Origin: Crambe crambe
Taxonomy: Eukaryota; Porifera; Demospongiae; Poecilosclerida; Crambeidae
Assembly (NCBI GenBank): GCA_963924555.1
Contig: OZ004596.1
Location: forward strand, 5,156,139 to 5,220,138
Reading direction: 5' to 3'
DNA: 64,000 nucleotides
In this document: positions 31,901 through 43,903 of the stretch, one piece after another
Layout: each line of letters opens with the position of its first letter
Position numbering within the stretch: the stretch's first letter is position 1
Position numbers and translations under genes: made by a program
The notes under the pieces: model-generated
Told to the model about the DNA's origin: nothing
The model's input: the letters and a program-made list of their open reading frames with translations, nothing else
The model's database searches: none

Positions 31901-34431
31901 ATTTATAGGGTACTGGATGATGACGAGTTATTTGTCCAGCAGAAGCAGTTCTCCATAGCAGAGTTGGTGGAGATCTCCTCTTTCCTCAACCACTTGACTT
32001 TCCGACTCATCATGGACGGACTCTCTGATGTCTCTTTCTTCCCTCACTGCCACACCCTCCTTGTACTCCTTCATAGCAGAGACTGTAGGAGACCCTTTAT
32101 CGAAACTGGTCACTGGCTCATCAAGTAATGACAATTTTTTTTTTGACAAATTGACCTTAAATGTGAAAAAAAATGTCACCCTTATCTTTTGTCTATAGGA
32201 GTTTGAAGATCTCTAGCTTCATGAGTGAGTTGAAAGCAAAGAAACCCAGAGCTCAGAAACTCATCACAATGATCCCTCACATAATACCTCTACAAAAGGT
32301 TCAGTTTTAAAATCTATTTTTTGTGCACTATAATAATTATAATGGAACTCCTCTATCCAGTAGTACTTCTTTTTTCTCCCTACTTTCAGTTCAACTTTTA
32401 ATGCACAATACACTGTATGAACAAGTTTGCTTTACTTGTAGCGCCTGGAAGTTTTTCAAAACCGAGTCCAAGAAGATAAGTCCAATTTGGGAATACCCAC
32501 CTCCTCCCATTCAGCAGAGAGACAGACATCAACGTATATTGATATACATCGGAAGCGGATTCTGGAGGACGGCTATGGCCAGCTGTCCAGTCTTCAACCC
32601 AAGCTCTTGAAGGGAACTGTTAGGGTCAAATTCATCAATGAACAGGTGTGTGTATTGTTTAGTTATCTTATAGGGTGTTGATGATGGACTGTATTGATAC
32701 CATAAGGGCCTGGATGAGGCTGGTATTGACGAGACAGGTGTCTTCAAAGAATTCTTGGAAGAGGTCATAAAAAGAGCATTTGATCCTCAACTTAGCCTTT
32801 TCAAGGTAATCTACTTTAGATATAATGCATAATAAGTCACATGATCGCATGATTTTTCCTTCCTTCTTTCTTCTTTTTTGAAGGAAAACAGTCAGGGTCA
32901 CGTGTATCCTTCACCTACCAGTCACATCCATGAAAATCATCTCTCACTCTTTGAGTTCATTGGCAAAATGTTGGGCAAAGCTCTCTATGAGGTGAGAACT
33001 GTCATTGTTCTGGACCAATAAAGTGGGGTCTACCACAATCTTGCATAGTAAAGACTTACTTGGGGTAAGGGTTAATCTTTTAACTTCCATAATCATAATA
33101 TGGAAGCTGTTTCTGTCTGTACTATAATTATTTCATCCACAGGGAATAGTTGTAGATGTCCCCCTAGCTCCATTCTTCCTGAGTCAGATGCTGGAACGTC
33201 ACTTCTCTGCTTGCTACAGCTGCCTTGATGAATTGCCAACCATGGACGCTGAGATGTACAAGTCTCTCTCCTTCATAAAGGTACCCACATGCATCACTTT
33301 TTAAGTTTTTAAAAATATTGGTCCAACTTAGCATGAAGATGGAGATGTAAGCGACCTCTGCTTGACCTTTTCGTGGGATGAAAACTTCTTGGGAAAGGTA
33401 AGGAATACAAGCAAGTTGATTGTGATGAGTGTACAGTCGAACCTCTCTTAGCATACTCTCTAGATGCAATGTTAAAAAACATTTTTCAAGGAACCAAATA
33501 TACCTTAGCAGGTCCCAATGGTGTTAAATTGTGGTAATGATTTGAGGACTGTTTCGATTTAGGTTGTGACACACGAGCTGATTCCTGGGGGTTCTGGAAT
33601 CCCTGTCACCAATGAAAACAGGTTTTATTATTAAGATTTGGCTATAGTTTTTGTGCGTGTATTATAAACAGAATGTTGTTTAGGATCAGTTACGTACATC
33701 GCATGGCTCATTACCAAATGTATTCTCAAATCAAGAAGCAATCGATAGCCTTCATCAAAGGGTTCCACTCAGTTATTGATAAATCTTTCATCACTTGCTT
33801 TTCACCCCAAGAGCTCCAGCGTTTGATCTCTGGGAACCAAGTAGAGTTGGACGTGGAAGACTTGAGGTAAATAAGGTTATTTTTGATCAAGGCATAGTAT
33901 ATATTAGTACGTTACTTATGCAGAAGAAACACCCAATATTATGGTGGCTACCATGACAGACATAAGATTATCAACTGGTTGTGGGACATTGTGAAAAATG
34001 ACTTCACATCTGATGAAAAAGCAGCTTTCTTGAAGGTCTAAATATAGGTTGACAAAATTTAATGACTTATGTTATCTATATAATAGTTTGTTACCAGCTG
34101 TTCCAAATCTCCACTGCTTGGGTTTAGTCATATGGACCCCCCATTTTCAATACGCTGTGTTGAAGTGCCAGATGAAGAGGTTAGTATTTAAGTTTTAAGT
34201 CTGGTTGGTAAAGGGTGATTACGAATAAATCATTGCTAGGATTCTGGTGACTCGTTGGTCAGTGTGGTGAGGGGATTGTTCTCCATACGACACAGAGGAG
34301 CCAGGGATAGATTGCCTACAGCATCCACATGCTTCAATTTGCTCAAGTTACCAAACTACACACGCAAAGCAGTTCTCAAGGAGAAACTCAAATATGCTTT
34401 GTCAGCAAATGCAGGATTTGAATTATCATAG
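28978..34431 (+). CDS. UBE3B: UBE3B HECT ubiquitin ligase
   Basis: Twenty-nine exons give 1062 residues (human 1068). First exons 28978..29106, 29171..29220, 29277..29314, 29366..29436; last exons 33684..33866, 33924..34035, 34087..34179, 34240..34431. The N-terminus has an IQ calmodulin-binding motif ([17 protein letters not shown]) across the first splice site, as in UBE3B. The C-terminal HECT domain runs from [10 protein letters not shown] to the end and carries the catalytic cysteine in [14 protein letters not shown]; it ends [15 protein letters not shown] ligases pass ubiquitin from the E2 to this cysteine and then to substrate; human UBE3B is mitochondria-associated. An oddity lies at 31367-31403, where the frame changes across a gap of only 28 or 37 bases (see findings). 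The start matches the family's MF... start. Confidence 0.95.
30861..30971. mobile_element. 111-bp MITE-like palindromic element
   Basis: It begins ACCGTATAG and ends CTATACGGT, perfect 9-bp termini. The interior is also largely palindromic: TTTTTCGTGGGTCAAA pairs with TTTTTTACCCACAAAAA. It lies in a UBE3B intron and has no coding capacity. Confidence 0.75.
31376..31403 (+). other. Candidate ultra-short intron in UBE3B (28 or 37 nt)
   Basis: The upstream exon reads IYRFFYLWC and meets a stop at 31383; the next coding block ([18 protein letters not shown]) is in a shifted frame. A GC-AG intron 31376-31403 (28 nt) or a GT-AG intron 31367-31403 (37 nt) restores the frame. Both are shorter than any other intron in the window. 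An indel in the assembly would give the same picture. Confidence 0.45.
33430..33525. repeat. MITE-like repeat fragment in UBE3B intron
   Basis: Starts ACAGTCGAACCTCTCTTAGC and includes AGCAGGTCCCAATGGTGT, resembling the tips and centre of the dispersed family seen at 49995 and 52395. Diverged. Confidence 0.4.
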
Positions 34432-34723
34432 AAAAAGCAGTCAATTTTTATTTTTATTTTTCAAATCACAACTATTACAACAATGTCATGAAAATTGATT
34501 TTGATGAATTTGTTCTCACTCTATAATAATTATGGCCAAAATTTCCAAATTGTGTAAATTGTACAAAAGAAAAAAGGATTTGTGATAAAGGGTTTGTGAT
34601 AATGTATGACAATTGTGGTAAGAAAATCACTAATCAAGAGGGTTACATGTAAACTGAGTAGAAAACTGATTGTGGATCCCAGAGGTAATTGGCTATTAAT
34701 ATTGTAGGAACATCCTCCTCCTA

Positions 34724-36083
34724 TTATGCATTACTGTCCTGCCCATTGGAAGCAATTGGCTTGTTTACAGGCGAGTTGAGAGAAATAGGGACACTAGGAG
34801 GAGTGGGTGTGGTGGAGACATGAGGGGGAGGGGTTGGTATGGGAGTGGAGAGACCAGAATTCTCCTCCCCCCTGTTGGCTTCACGGTAACTGGCATCTCT
34901 TTTCTCCTTGGAGCGACGATTTTGGAACCAAACTTGAATTACCTACATTATGAAGAAAGTTCTATATAAGCTAGGAAAAAAATTTAATAAGCCAGTAGTC
35001 AGATTACCAGCATAGACATGTAATCACCTTCATTTCAAGACCCGTCTTTGCCATAAGTTCTTCTCTGGTCTGTTTTGAAGGTCTCTGCTCCTGGTTGTAA
35101 ATCTGCATGAGAACTTCCAACTGCTGAGGATTGATGGAGGTACGTGTCTTGGAGCGCCTTCCATCCCCACTTGGCTGCATGGTGGGTGTTGTAGTTGCAT
35201 GGTGTTGCATGGGAGACTGAATCAGTCCAATTTGAGGAGAGGGTGTGTCTGCTACACCTGGAAAGTAAAAATTAAGTGATTTACTACAAATGACTTTAAC
35301 TTCAAAACACTTTTTAATCTGAGCAAGTAGGATATAGAAAATCTTCTGAATAAACAAACAAAAAATAGTCTTTGTCAGGACAAAATAACTGGGTCCATTC
35401 TGTAGAGATATCACTTACTTTGTTTCTGAGTTACAGTGTTGGAGATAGGGGAGGCAACTACTGCTGCTGTGGTGGTCTTTGCAACTGCTATGGTCTGAGT
35501 CAACTGGTAACACCGTTCACAGAGGAAGCCTTCTCCCTAAAGGTACATCACACACAGTACAATTAACCATCCCATTTTCCCTAAAAGTGTACCACAACTA
35601 CCTAATCAAAGCATCACATTATTATAAATTATTCACTTTTAATATTTTGTCATTACACTTGCATTGTTCAAAAACCGCTATTACCCAAGTACCTGTAAGA
35701 AGTAGATCTGTTCTCCAGTAGCAAGTTGCTTTCGACACATAAAGCACACAAAACATGGCACATGGTACACTTTATTCATTGTGTGCCGAACTAAATCTTC
35801 TGGGCAGAGTCCAGTGTTGCAACCAGCACATTTGGTGCCAAAAAGCCTGTGGTGGTGTGCATTATTTGGAATGAAAGTTTAAAAGCTTCCTATAGGTAAT
35901 AACTTACTTGAAGAAATCAGTCCTGCAATAGAGTTTGCTATCCCTGGAATAGCACTTTTCACTGAGGACGCTTTGACACTCGCAGCACTTAACACATTGC
36001 ATGTGCCACGACTTGTCCAAAACTTTCATCAGATAACGTTCCATTATAGGCTGCTGACAGCCGCGACACATGAAAGGCGTCAT
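34724..36083 (-). CDS. LIM-homeobox transcription factor (LHX1/5, Lin-11 type)
   Basis: Five exons: 35908..36083, 35693..35846, 35419..35536, 35028..35257 and 34724..34942 (298 residues). Two LIM domains come first: CRGCQQPIMERYL...CYSRDSKLYCRTDFF and CAGCNTGLCPEDLV...GEGFLCERCY. A linker with TPSPQIGLIQ follows, then a homeodomain starting RRSKTRTSINPQQLEVL and ending VIQVWFQNRRSKEKR, split by an intron just before the recognition helix. The C-terminus is Pro/Ser/Thr-rich. LIM-homeodomain factors bind TAAT-type sites and specify cell types. The two LIMs plus VIQVWFQNRRSKE favour the LHX1/5 (Lin-11) group, but ISL or LHX3 grouping was not tested. The ATG at 36083 sits just before the first LIM domain; an upstream non-coding or coding exon is possible. 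Confidence 0.88.
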
Positions 36084-36269
36084 CACCTCTCTGAACTCTC
36101 TGAAGCACAAGAAATAGTAGGCTTCGACTTTCTTTCTCAAATTTAGATGTCAAAATTGCCCGCGCAGCGCCGCCTTTTCACCAAATCACGTGATTTTTGG
36201 CGGGCAGGTAAAATTTGAATCCGGCGGTGCCAGTATAGATATAGGACGTTCTTCTGTTTTCTTCGCGTT
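36084..36269. promoter_or_regulatory. Divergent promoter region LIM-homeobox / KNL1
   Basis: 186 bp between start codons and CG-rich relative to its surroundings. It contains a palindromic E-box TCACGTGA (36186-36193) directly beside an E2F-like site. Confidence 0.55.
36194..36204 (+). promoter_or_regulatory. E2F-like site upstream of KNL1
   Basis: TTTTTGGCGGG, 65 bp before the KNL1 start codon and overlapping the edge of the E-box TCACGTGA. This fits a cell-cycle gene. Confidence 0.5.
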
Positions 36270-39200
36270 ATGGCTAGTGAAAGAATTGAAAATTTCTACA
36301 GAGATTACACAGGGTGAGTAAGTACTGGTGCAAAATAGCCTTGATTGCCAGAAATAAAATATTGATGCTAAAATAACCTATGACCTCTATTAATTTTTTT
36401 TCCACTTGACCTCCGTACCAAACAACGTTCCCGCCTTTGTACCCAAGGCGAAGAAAGTCAAAGAGGCGCTCATCAGTAAGCTTTTTATACTCGTAATTCA
36501 GTTCTCTTGATCTCTTACGTCTCACTACCTAAGATTCTGAAGTCTGCCAAGCCTTTTGATGAAATTCAGAATACTTCCCACAATGTTGATAGGTAAAGTG
36601 TAATAGCAAGCTGACTAAATAGTGCACACCTGGCCTTATGGCTGGTGATTAAACCTACCAAGGGTGATTAGCTATGTGTAGGGTAACAGTTGTTGCTTTG
36701 ATAAGCTTTTTGGTAGGTGAACTCTTCTCACTATGGGTGTGCAAAGCTTTGTAAATTACATTGACAGGCTTGGCATGCATGTTAAGTGATATGCTAGCAT
36801 TGTTACATGGGAATTTCTCATTGAATCTCTGCTCTTATGTTTACAGGTCTTCTAGAGATCGCAGAGTCAGTTTTGCCAACAATGTTCAGATAAAGTGAGT
36901 GTCATTAAGAACTGTAGAGCTTAACACGTGCTTATCATTGGGCTTCCCCCCCACAGAGAATTCTCAACAGAATCATTGACTACTGTTGGTAAGAAAATAT
37001 TATCTCCAAGATTTTAGTAATATACCTCTCTGTACATTCTTTGAAGGTACAAGCAAGAATAGGAGAAAGGCAAGATACACGGCATATTTTTGTGACCAAC
37101 ATTATAATTATGTATCCCAATGCCAGGTTATTCAGGTCTCGACTCCTACGTCAGGCAATCAGCAACGACGTCTGTCTTCCAGTCAAATGAACGTAGAGCG
37201 TCTCTCCATCATCCCCAAGTGTTCACTTGACAAGTCCTTTGCAGATGACAGTGATGACTTTGTGGTCAGTCAATAGTTTTATTGGTTCATGTAGTTATAA
37301 AAACACATATCCCAGTTTCCCAAATCACATCTGGTAATTGTATTATTATGTAGCCCTATGTGGATGAGGTGTTGACTCCTGAAACAGAGGCACCTAATAA
37401 ACCTTCAGGTGTGACTTTAGGTGAGTGATAATGTCCCTGAAATTATGGAGTCAAAATTAATCTAAGTGCCATAGCATTTATTGCCAATTTCCTTATCCTG
37501 CAGACATTGGGCAACAGAAGCACAATACTAGATTAGGTGAAGTACCTGATTCACCCTTGTCAGGAAGTAGGATTGAAACACACCCCATTTCCTCTGGACC
37601 TATCACGTGCTCCACCGATCCCCCTGCATCACCGACATCCATATTCCAAAAACAACAACAACAACAACAACAACAAGCCCCTCCTCCTGCTTTATCACTA
37701 CTAGTATCAGCACCTGACACATCCACCATTCATCAATCCCCTCTCAACACCATCACTTTCACCACTGCAGACATCGTACCTCCGATATCCCAACCCACAC
37801 TCAATATTGCACCCACTTCTTCCCTGTACAACGAAAGTGACATGGATCTCACCCTCACCGAGTCATACCAACATGAATCTGACCTTTGTTCTCCCCGAAA
37901 GTTCCTTGTATTTCCCGAAATCACTTCTATGAGTGGCAAGTCAGTGGAGAGTGAGAATATAAAGACTGAACATAATATGACAAGATCTCCCGATGCAGAA
38001 AAGGATGCCACTATTAGAGGTAGTTTTCCTATGTCTTTTACCATGGTGGAGCAAGGTACTGAGTTCATACTTGGAAAACCTCAATCTGAAGATATGGATA
38101 TCGATGTGGAGTCTTTCTGCATTGAGGAGAAAGAGGGAGAGGAGTCTATTGCAGTCAATGGAACTGATCTGATTGCAAAGAATATGAATATCGATGGGGA
38201 GGAAATTGATATGGGTGCAAATGTTGAAAAGGTTGACGCTATTAGGCCTGCATCTGGCCCATCTGCTAATGCTGAGAGTGTTGGTGCAAATGATGAAAAG
38301 GTTGATGCTGTTCAACCTGAAACTAACAACAATGAGGTCAAAGCAGAAATGGTTGTATTGGCTTCTAATCATTTAGGAGAGCATTCAAGGAATGAAACCA
38401 CCATAGGGAAGAGAACCACACTAGCTGTAGATATCTCTGATGCAGCATCTTCAGTGATGACTAATAAACCTCCAATCAACCACACTTCAGCTACCCGAAG
38501 CAAACAAGCTATGGAAAAGCCACGTGCTGTTTCTTGTATGACACGTTCTAAGAACAAGAACATTTCCCAGTCTGAGAAGTTCTCACTGACTGCCATGATT
38601 CAAACCTCTTCAAAGAAGCAGAAAAGAGTTGCTAAGAAGGTGCATGTGCCCACTAGGATTGGAGCAAGGGGCACGCCCATGTCCAGTGATGCTGTGTCTA
38701 CCCCCCTTGATAAGCGTGTGGTCACACCTCTCAGCCAGCGTATAGGTACACCAAAAAACCGGCAATCCAACTTGTTATCTAGACACACGCCATCGTATGC
38801 TGCTAAGTCTAGTACCAATTCCCTAGTACCTGCTCCTGACCCTGCTAAACAGCAACGTGATATGGAGCAGAGCTCCAAGGAATCAGAAGTCGTTCCCTTA
38901 TCTGCCAGTAGCTGCCTGAACCTCAACTCTACAGGCAGTAAAAATGTAGTGTCCACTCATGAACCTGCAAATCCACGAGATGGTAGTATTCATGAAGAGT
39001 GTGATATGGAGCTTGCTCATAGCTGCTTGGAATCGGATGTTGTTCCCTTGTCTACCAGTGGCTGTTTGAACCTCAATTCTACAAGCAGTAAAGTATCCAC
39101 TTCTGTCGTCTCAGGTCCTGCTGATCGCATAAGCATCCATGGGAAGGATAGTGCCGTCCAAGTTGAAAACGTAAAAACTCTGACTGAAAAGGATGGCTCT

Positions 39201-41578
39201 CGAAAGAGTGATGAACTGGAAACAGTATCATCTCTTTCCAGCAACTCGAGAACAACTCCACTATTGGAGGACAGTGTTACTCACAATCCATTTGCAATAA
39301 ATGCTAATGGGCCGGAGAACTGGTTGCAAGCTGAGGATAGCACTTTCAGTCTACTGGAGACCAGCAATGAATTTCGTGCTAGTCCTAGACTTGGGGAGGA
39401 AACGTTTGTAAAGCAGAAGGCTTCCCTGGTGCAACCTGAACCACCTACAAAGAAACGAAAGTCAAATTCTAAGGTGAAGAAGCGACTATCTCTTAGACGC
39501 TCACTGATACAAAATCTCAGAACACAGAATGAAGCAACTGGTGAGATGGTGGACATTGAATCTCCTGAAGCCATTGCAGTGGACTACCGAGATGTCAAAT
39601 CAGTGGATAACAGCATATTTGACACACCTGATATCACCATGGTGGATGAAGCTACTCTCAATCGACAAAGCTTGATGATGTCTCCGTCAGGATTCACTAA
39701 ATTCCTCAAGAAAGCAAACTGTGATAAGACTCTCGCTGATGAAACATTCAGTAAGGAGTTGGTTTCATGTCCTGTAGCATGTATAGAAGTATCCACTGAG
39801 GAAGAGGTGGTAGAGATAGCTGTCACTGAGGAAGAAGTAGCTACTCTTATTGAAGATGATCCAAGTGAGATGGTGCTGCAGTCGGGAGCAGCTTCTGCTG
39901 AAAATGAGCACCAAATTGAGCCTACCAATCATCAAGGAGTTACTGATTCACAGCCATTTGCTTCTAATACAGAAAGTTACTCTTCCTGTACTCCTAATCG
40001 TAATCCTCTCTCCCACACTCGCACTGATGATGATTCTTGTGATTCTTCTTATTCACCAGCACCTCCTGCAGCTTTAGGTGAAGTGGTATCAAGTTCTTTA
40101 CCTTCAGATTCTCCTCCCTCCAATCCTCTCCCCTCAGACTTAGCACCCAGCCCTCCACCCTCCTCTGACACAAGACCTGACCTTTCGTCTTCAGACACAC
40201 CACCATTCAGTCCAGTACCAGTACCCAGCCCTCTCCCCTCACACACAGCACCCCGTACCTTACCCTCGGATGCAGCACCGAGCCCTCTCCCCTCAGACAC
40301 AGCGCCTAGTATCTTACCCTCCGATACAGCACCCAGCCCTCTATCATCAGACCGATTTTCCAGTCCTCTTCTTTCCCCTACTTGCCATGAAATGCCTTCC
40401 TTGGTAAACCGAACTTTTGATATTACTTCGTCTCTGAAAGATATCAGTCTATCATCTGCACAAGATGAAGATAAAACAACTAATATTCGAAAGTCAGACG
40501 GTACACCTCTGCATGACATTGGTAGCTCTGCCTTCATCGCTCATGTTCATTCTCTTCGTACAAGGTAAGAAACTATACCTGATTAGCATGCTGTATCACA
40601 CCCTATTTCTTTCTCTGTGCAGGTTCCTCTCAATCATTCATAATTGTCAGATTCGACTTGCAAATTCAGAGTATGTCAAGAGCCACAAATCCTTCAAAAT
40701 CTTTTTGGAATCTATCATCACTCGTGCAAGCATAGGTATAGAACCGGTTTATCTATCTCGGTGCACCTTAATACATTGGCTATTGTTTTTTTTTATAGGG
40801 CTCTCTGTTTTGACAACATTTATTGACTATGGCAACATCTCTGGTCTTGCAAAAGCTAGAGGACCAATCCCTTTTATCCCTGAAGCGTCAATTTCTGAGT
40901 CCAAAGTGGGAGAGAGATTTGAGTGGATGAAAGGAATGGTATGTTCCTCACTATTGATAATGTAGTAGCAAGTGTAACACTGCTGTGTCTAAACGTTATA
41001 GCATACTGAAATCGAACAAAAGTGGTCTGATGTCGAAGCTGCAATGGTGTCTGCTGCTGAGTAAGTATGATACAAGTATCTGCCAAATAAATTATATCTG
41101 TTCATCGATGGGATGTGAGTTGGTTGAATGTGATGATTATATTGTTGCAGGATATACCATTGGCAAGTGGATTGTTGGAACAGATCAATGGTCAGTATCA
41201 CCATCCACAACTCAGCAAAAATATCCCTCACTTTGGAGGAAGGTATAATTCATAGAGAAGACTAGGTGATGATAGGAAATGCTAATACCAAATCTTTTTG
41301 TAGGCTCAGTCTGTACTTTTCCTCAAAAGATTGCCAAGACTAATGTGCGATATGGGAGAGGTGAGAGAGTACAGTGACATTTAAAAAATTACCCCATAAT
41401 TGTGATTGTATCTATTACAGGGAGCCTACTCTATTCAAAACCGCAAACCCGGGCTTGCACTACCACAGCTGACATAGTCCCGGTATGGTATGATTTCATA
41501 TGACTTGTGCATCTGTCTTTTATCCTATTGTCTCCACAGCTCCTCTGGACGATCATTCGGCATAAAGGGAACCCATGA
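36270..41578 (+). CDS. KNL1: KNL1 kinetochore scaffold protein
   Basis: Fifteen exons: 36270..36313, 36448..36475, 36534..36592, 36847..36894, 36957..36988, 37047..37264, 37354..37420, 37504..40564, 40623..40735, 40799..40938, 41002..41060, 41151..41242, 41304..41360, 41421..41482 and 41540..41578 (1372 residues). The N-terminus holds both PP1-docking motifs of KNL1 in the family order: RRSSILKSAK (SILK, cut by an intron) and RDRRVSFANN (RVSF). The 3-kb exon is disordered, with a Gln run, one clear MELT-type motif (DMDLTLTES), internal duplications, and a PSDTAPSP-rich stretch. The C-terminus (IEQKWSDVEAAM; EIYHWQVDCWNRSMVSITIHN) fits the coiled-coil and RWD region that binds MIS12. KNL1 recruits BUB1/BUBR1 and PP1 at kinetochores. 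Few MELTs are seen compared with vertebrates. Confidence 0.85.
37651..37675 (+). repeat. CAA repeat coding a Gln run in KNL1
   Basis: About eight CAA codons in a row, translated as polyglutamine followed by APPPA. Length variation is likely between individuals. Confidence 0.8.
38862..39091 (+). repeat. Internal duplication in KNL1
   Basis: Two protein segments, SEVVPLSASSCLNLNSTGSK and SDVVPLSTSGCLNLNSTSSK, each preceded by a DMEQ/DMEL motif, ~145 bp apart. They look like a duplicated KNL1 repeat unit. Confidence 0.75.
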
Positions 41579-41719
41579 TTCCTCTAATTCTGTTCTATTA
41601 TTATTTTTATTATATTATTCTTCTATTGTGCTCTCTTTTTATTTGGTATAGAATACCGCCATGCTAAAAATATTTCCTCCAGCTAGCTAGTGGGTAGGTG
41701 AGCGTCAATTAGAGTCAGA

Positions 41720-43796
41720 ATGGCTCAACAGGATAGTGAAGCCAAGAAGCCTCTGTTTGGAGACTTAGAAGTCCCAGTTGACCTGGACCAGCTGGAGACG
41801 TCAGAGATAGAAAGTTTGTGTATGAGATGTCGGGAAAATGTATGAACTAGAGCTAGCTAGTGATTATGCTCCCACGTGGTTAAAATAAATATCCTTTGAA
41901 CTGTCAGATATGTGTGGTGCCAGTTTCATGAGCCCATTTTTTTTTGCTATCTCCTAGGGGGTAACAAAAATCCTGTTAACAAGGATACCCATGTTTCGTG
42001 AAATTGTTATATCATCCTTTCATTGTCCACACTGTGGGGAGAGCAACTCTGAAATCCAGCCTGGGGCACCCATCCAGGAAAAGGGGGTGCGGTTCACTCT
42101 GGCAGTCAGAAATACAGAGGCAAGTGTGGCTAGTATACTGGTAGTATACTGATTTATCAAAATATACAGTGTCTGAATCGCATGGTTGTGAAGGCTGAGT
42201 CAGCAGTTATGTGTATACAAGAGCTGGATTTTGAGATTCCTGCCAATTCTCAGAAAGGACAGGTCACCACTGTGGAGAGTGTTATTCGAAGAGCCATTTC
42301 CAATCTTGAATCTGACCAACCAATCAGAATGGTAGGAGCTGATCTTTGGACAAAAGAGATGACCACTCAATGGATATTCGTTTAGGAGATGCAGCCAGAA
42401 GTGGGAAGGAAAATTGAAGCATTTTTGTCCAAACTGAAGGACTGTCTTGAAGTGAAGGAACCGTACACAGTTGTGAGTGCACATCATAGCCATGCATTTC
42501 AAGATATCAAGATCCTTTGTCTGATTGTTGATTAATTAATTAATTAACTCTGTAGGTGCTGGATGATCCAACGGGGAATAGCTTCTTACAGAGTGGATTA
42601 TTGGAAGAGGACCCAGACCTCTCGGTGACACACTACCAGCGAACACCACAGCAGGATCAAGAGTTAGGTGTGACCACTCTACCCACTGAAGATACTGAAA
42701 ACAATGACAGTGTGTGTATGCTTTTCATGTATATAAGTTATGTTGTTGTTGTTGTTGTTGTTTACCTGTCCAAATGTTTAACCTACCTACCCCCCTCTCT
42801 CTCCCTTTAGACTAAAGATGAAGATGGTGATTCAGGTCCTGTGGATAAAAATGAAGTTGTCAGTTTCAATACTAACTGTTGCAACTGCCAGTCTCCTGTG
42901 GAGACTAGAATGAAAATTGTTGGTATCCTAAGCTGCAGATTTAATATGCTGGAATTATGAACAACATATTTTCTAAAGAGGAACAATTATGTTTCTTTAT
43001 CTTTGTGTTGTTCAGATATTCCACATTTCAAACAAGTGGTCATCATGGCCACTAACTGTGACTACTGTGGTCACCGTAGCAATGAAGTCAAGTCTGGTAC
43101 TGGAATTTCACAGTTTGGAACCAAAATATCCTTGAGGCTGACTGATGCATCTGACCTCAGCAGAGATATACTAAAGGTATGAAACTACGGATAAATATTC
43201 TGAAAGTTCAACCCCTGTGGAATCGATTCTAGGCAGACACTGCTAAGCTTTTGATTCCTGAACTGGAGTTTGAGGTGGAGTCTGGTACTCTCGGAGGCTG
43301 TTTCACTACAGTGGAGGGTTTGCTGAGTCAGGCCAGGGACCAGTTGAAGACCCTTCACCCCTTCCACATTGGAGACAGTGCCGATGGCTGTGAGAAGAGC
43401 AAGCTCATGGCCTTCATCACCAGATTGAATAAGGTGACCTCGCCCTCATGAGACTTATCTAAGTGCACTTCGTTCTCTATGCACAGGTCATTGATGGAGA
43501 GAGACTGGATGTGCACATTATTCTTGATGACCCAGCTGGAAATAGTTATATACAGGTACGTGCGTGTGTGTGCATGGCACATCCAAGTCAATGCCAGATT
43601 TGGGGCTACATTCATTTTTGTAGTAGTGTGTCAAGATAGCTACTACTAAATAAGCTCTCTAAATGACCTCTTTCAGAATGTGTATGCACCTGATGATGAC
43701 CCTGAAATGAAAGTGGAGAAATACACAAGAAACCATGACCAGAACGAACAGTTAGGTCTGAATGATATGCAGACAGACACACACGAACCAAATTAA
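41720..43796 (+). CDS. ZPR1: ZPR1 zinc-finger protein
   Basis: Ten exons: 41720..41839, 41958..42119, 42170..42331, 42386..42472, 42556..42711, 42811..42922, 43016..43176, 43233..43433, 43487..43555 and 43677..43796 (449 residues; human 459). It shows the duplicated ZPR1 architecture: a zinc finger (CMRC...FHCPHCG) plus beta domain ([19 protein letters not shown]), then a second finger (CCNCQSP...[14 protein letters not shown]) plus domain ([42 protein letters not shown]). ZPR1 is a chaperone for folding elongation factor eEF1A and also interacts with SMN complexes. The intron after exon 2 has a GC donor. It lies 141 bp after KNL1 on the same strand and converges with GUSB. Confidence 0.97.
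42120..42169 (+). other. 50-bp GC-AG intron in ZPR1
   Basis: The exon ends ACAGAG and the intron begins GCAAGT, the ideal GC-AG donor, with acceptor ATACAG. Joining restores [12 protein letters not shown] as in ZPR1. Confidence 0.9.
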
Positions 43797-43903
43797 TCAG
43801 TTTTTGTTCTTGTTCTGTGCATAATGACATATCACTGCTTAAAAAGTCACTGTTGCTGATAAAATGAAAGGCTGCAATGTATTATTCAGTATACTTAAAC
43901 AGT

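Noticed and set aside
40985..41248. A second SILK-like peptide (YSILKSNKSG) in KNL1
   Set aside because: It runs across an intron border in the wrong frame; the spliced frame reads HTEIEQKWSD instead.
36270..41578. Assignment as CDCA2 or Ki-67 because of the RVSF motif
   Set aside because: Those proteins lack the SSILK motif placed before RVSF, and the C-terminal RWD-like part fits KNL1.
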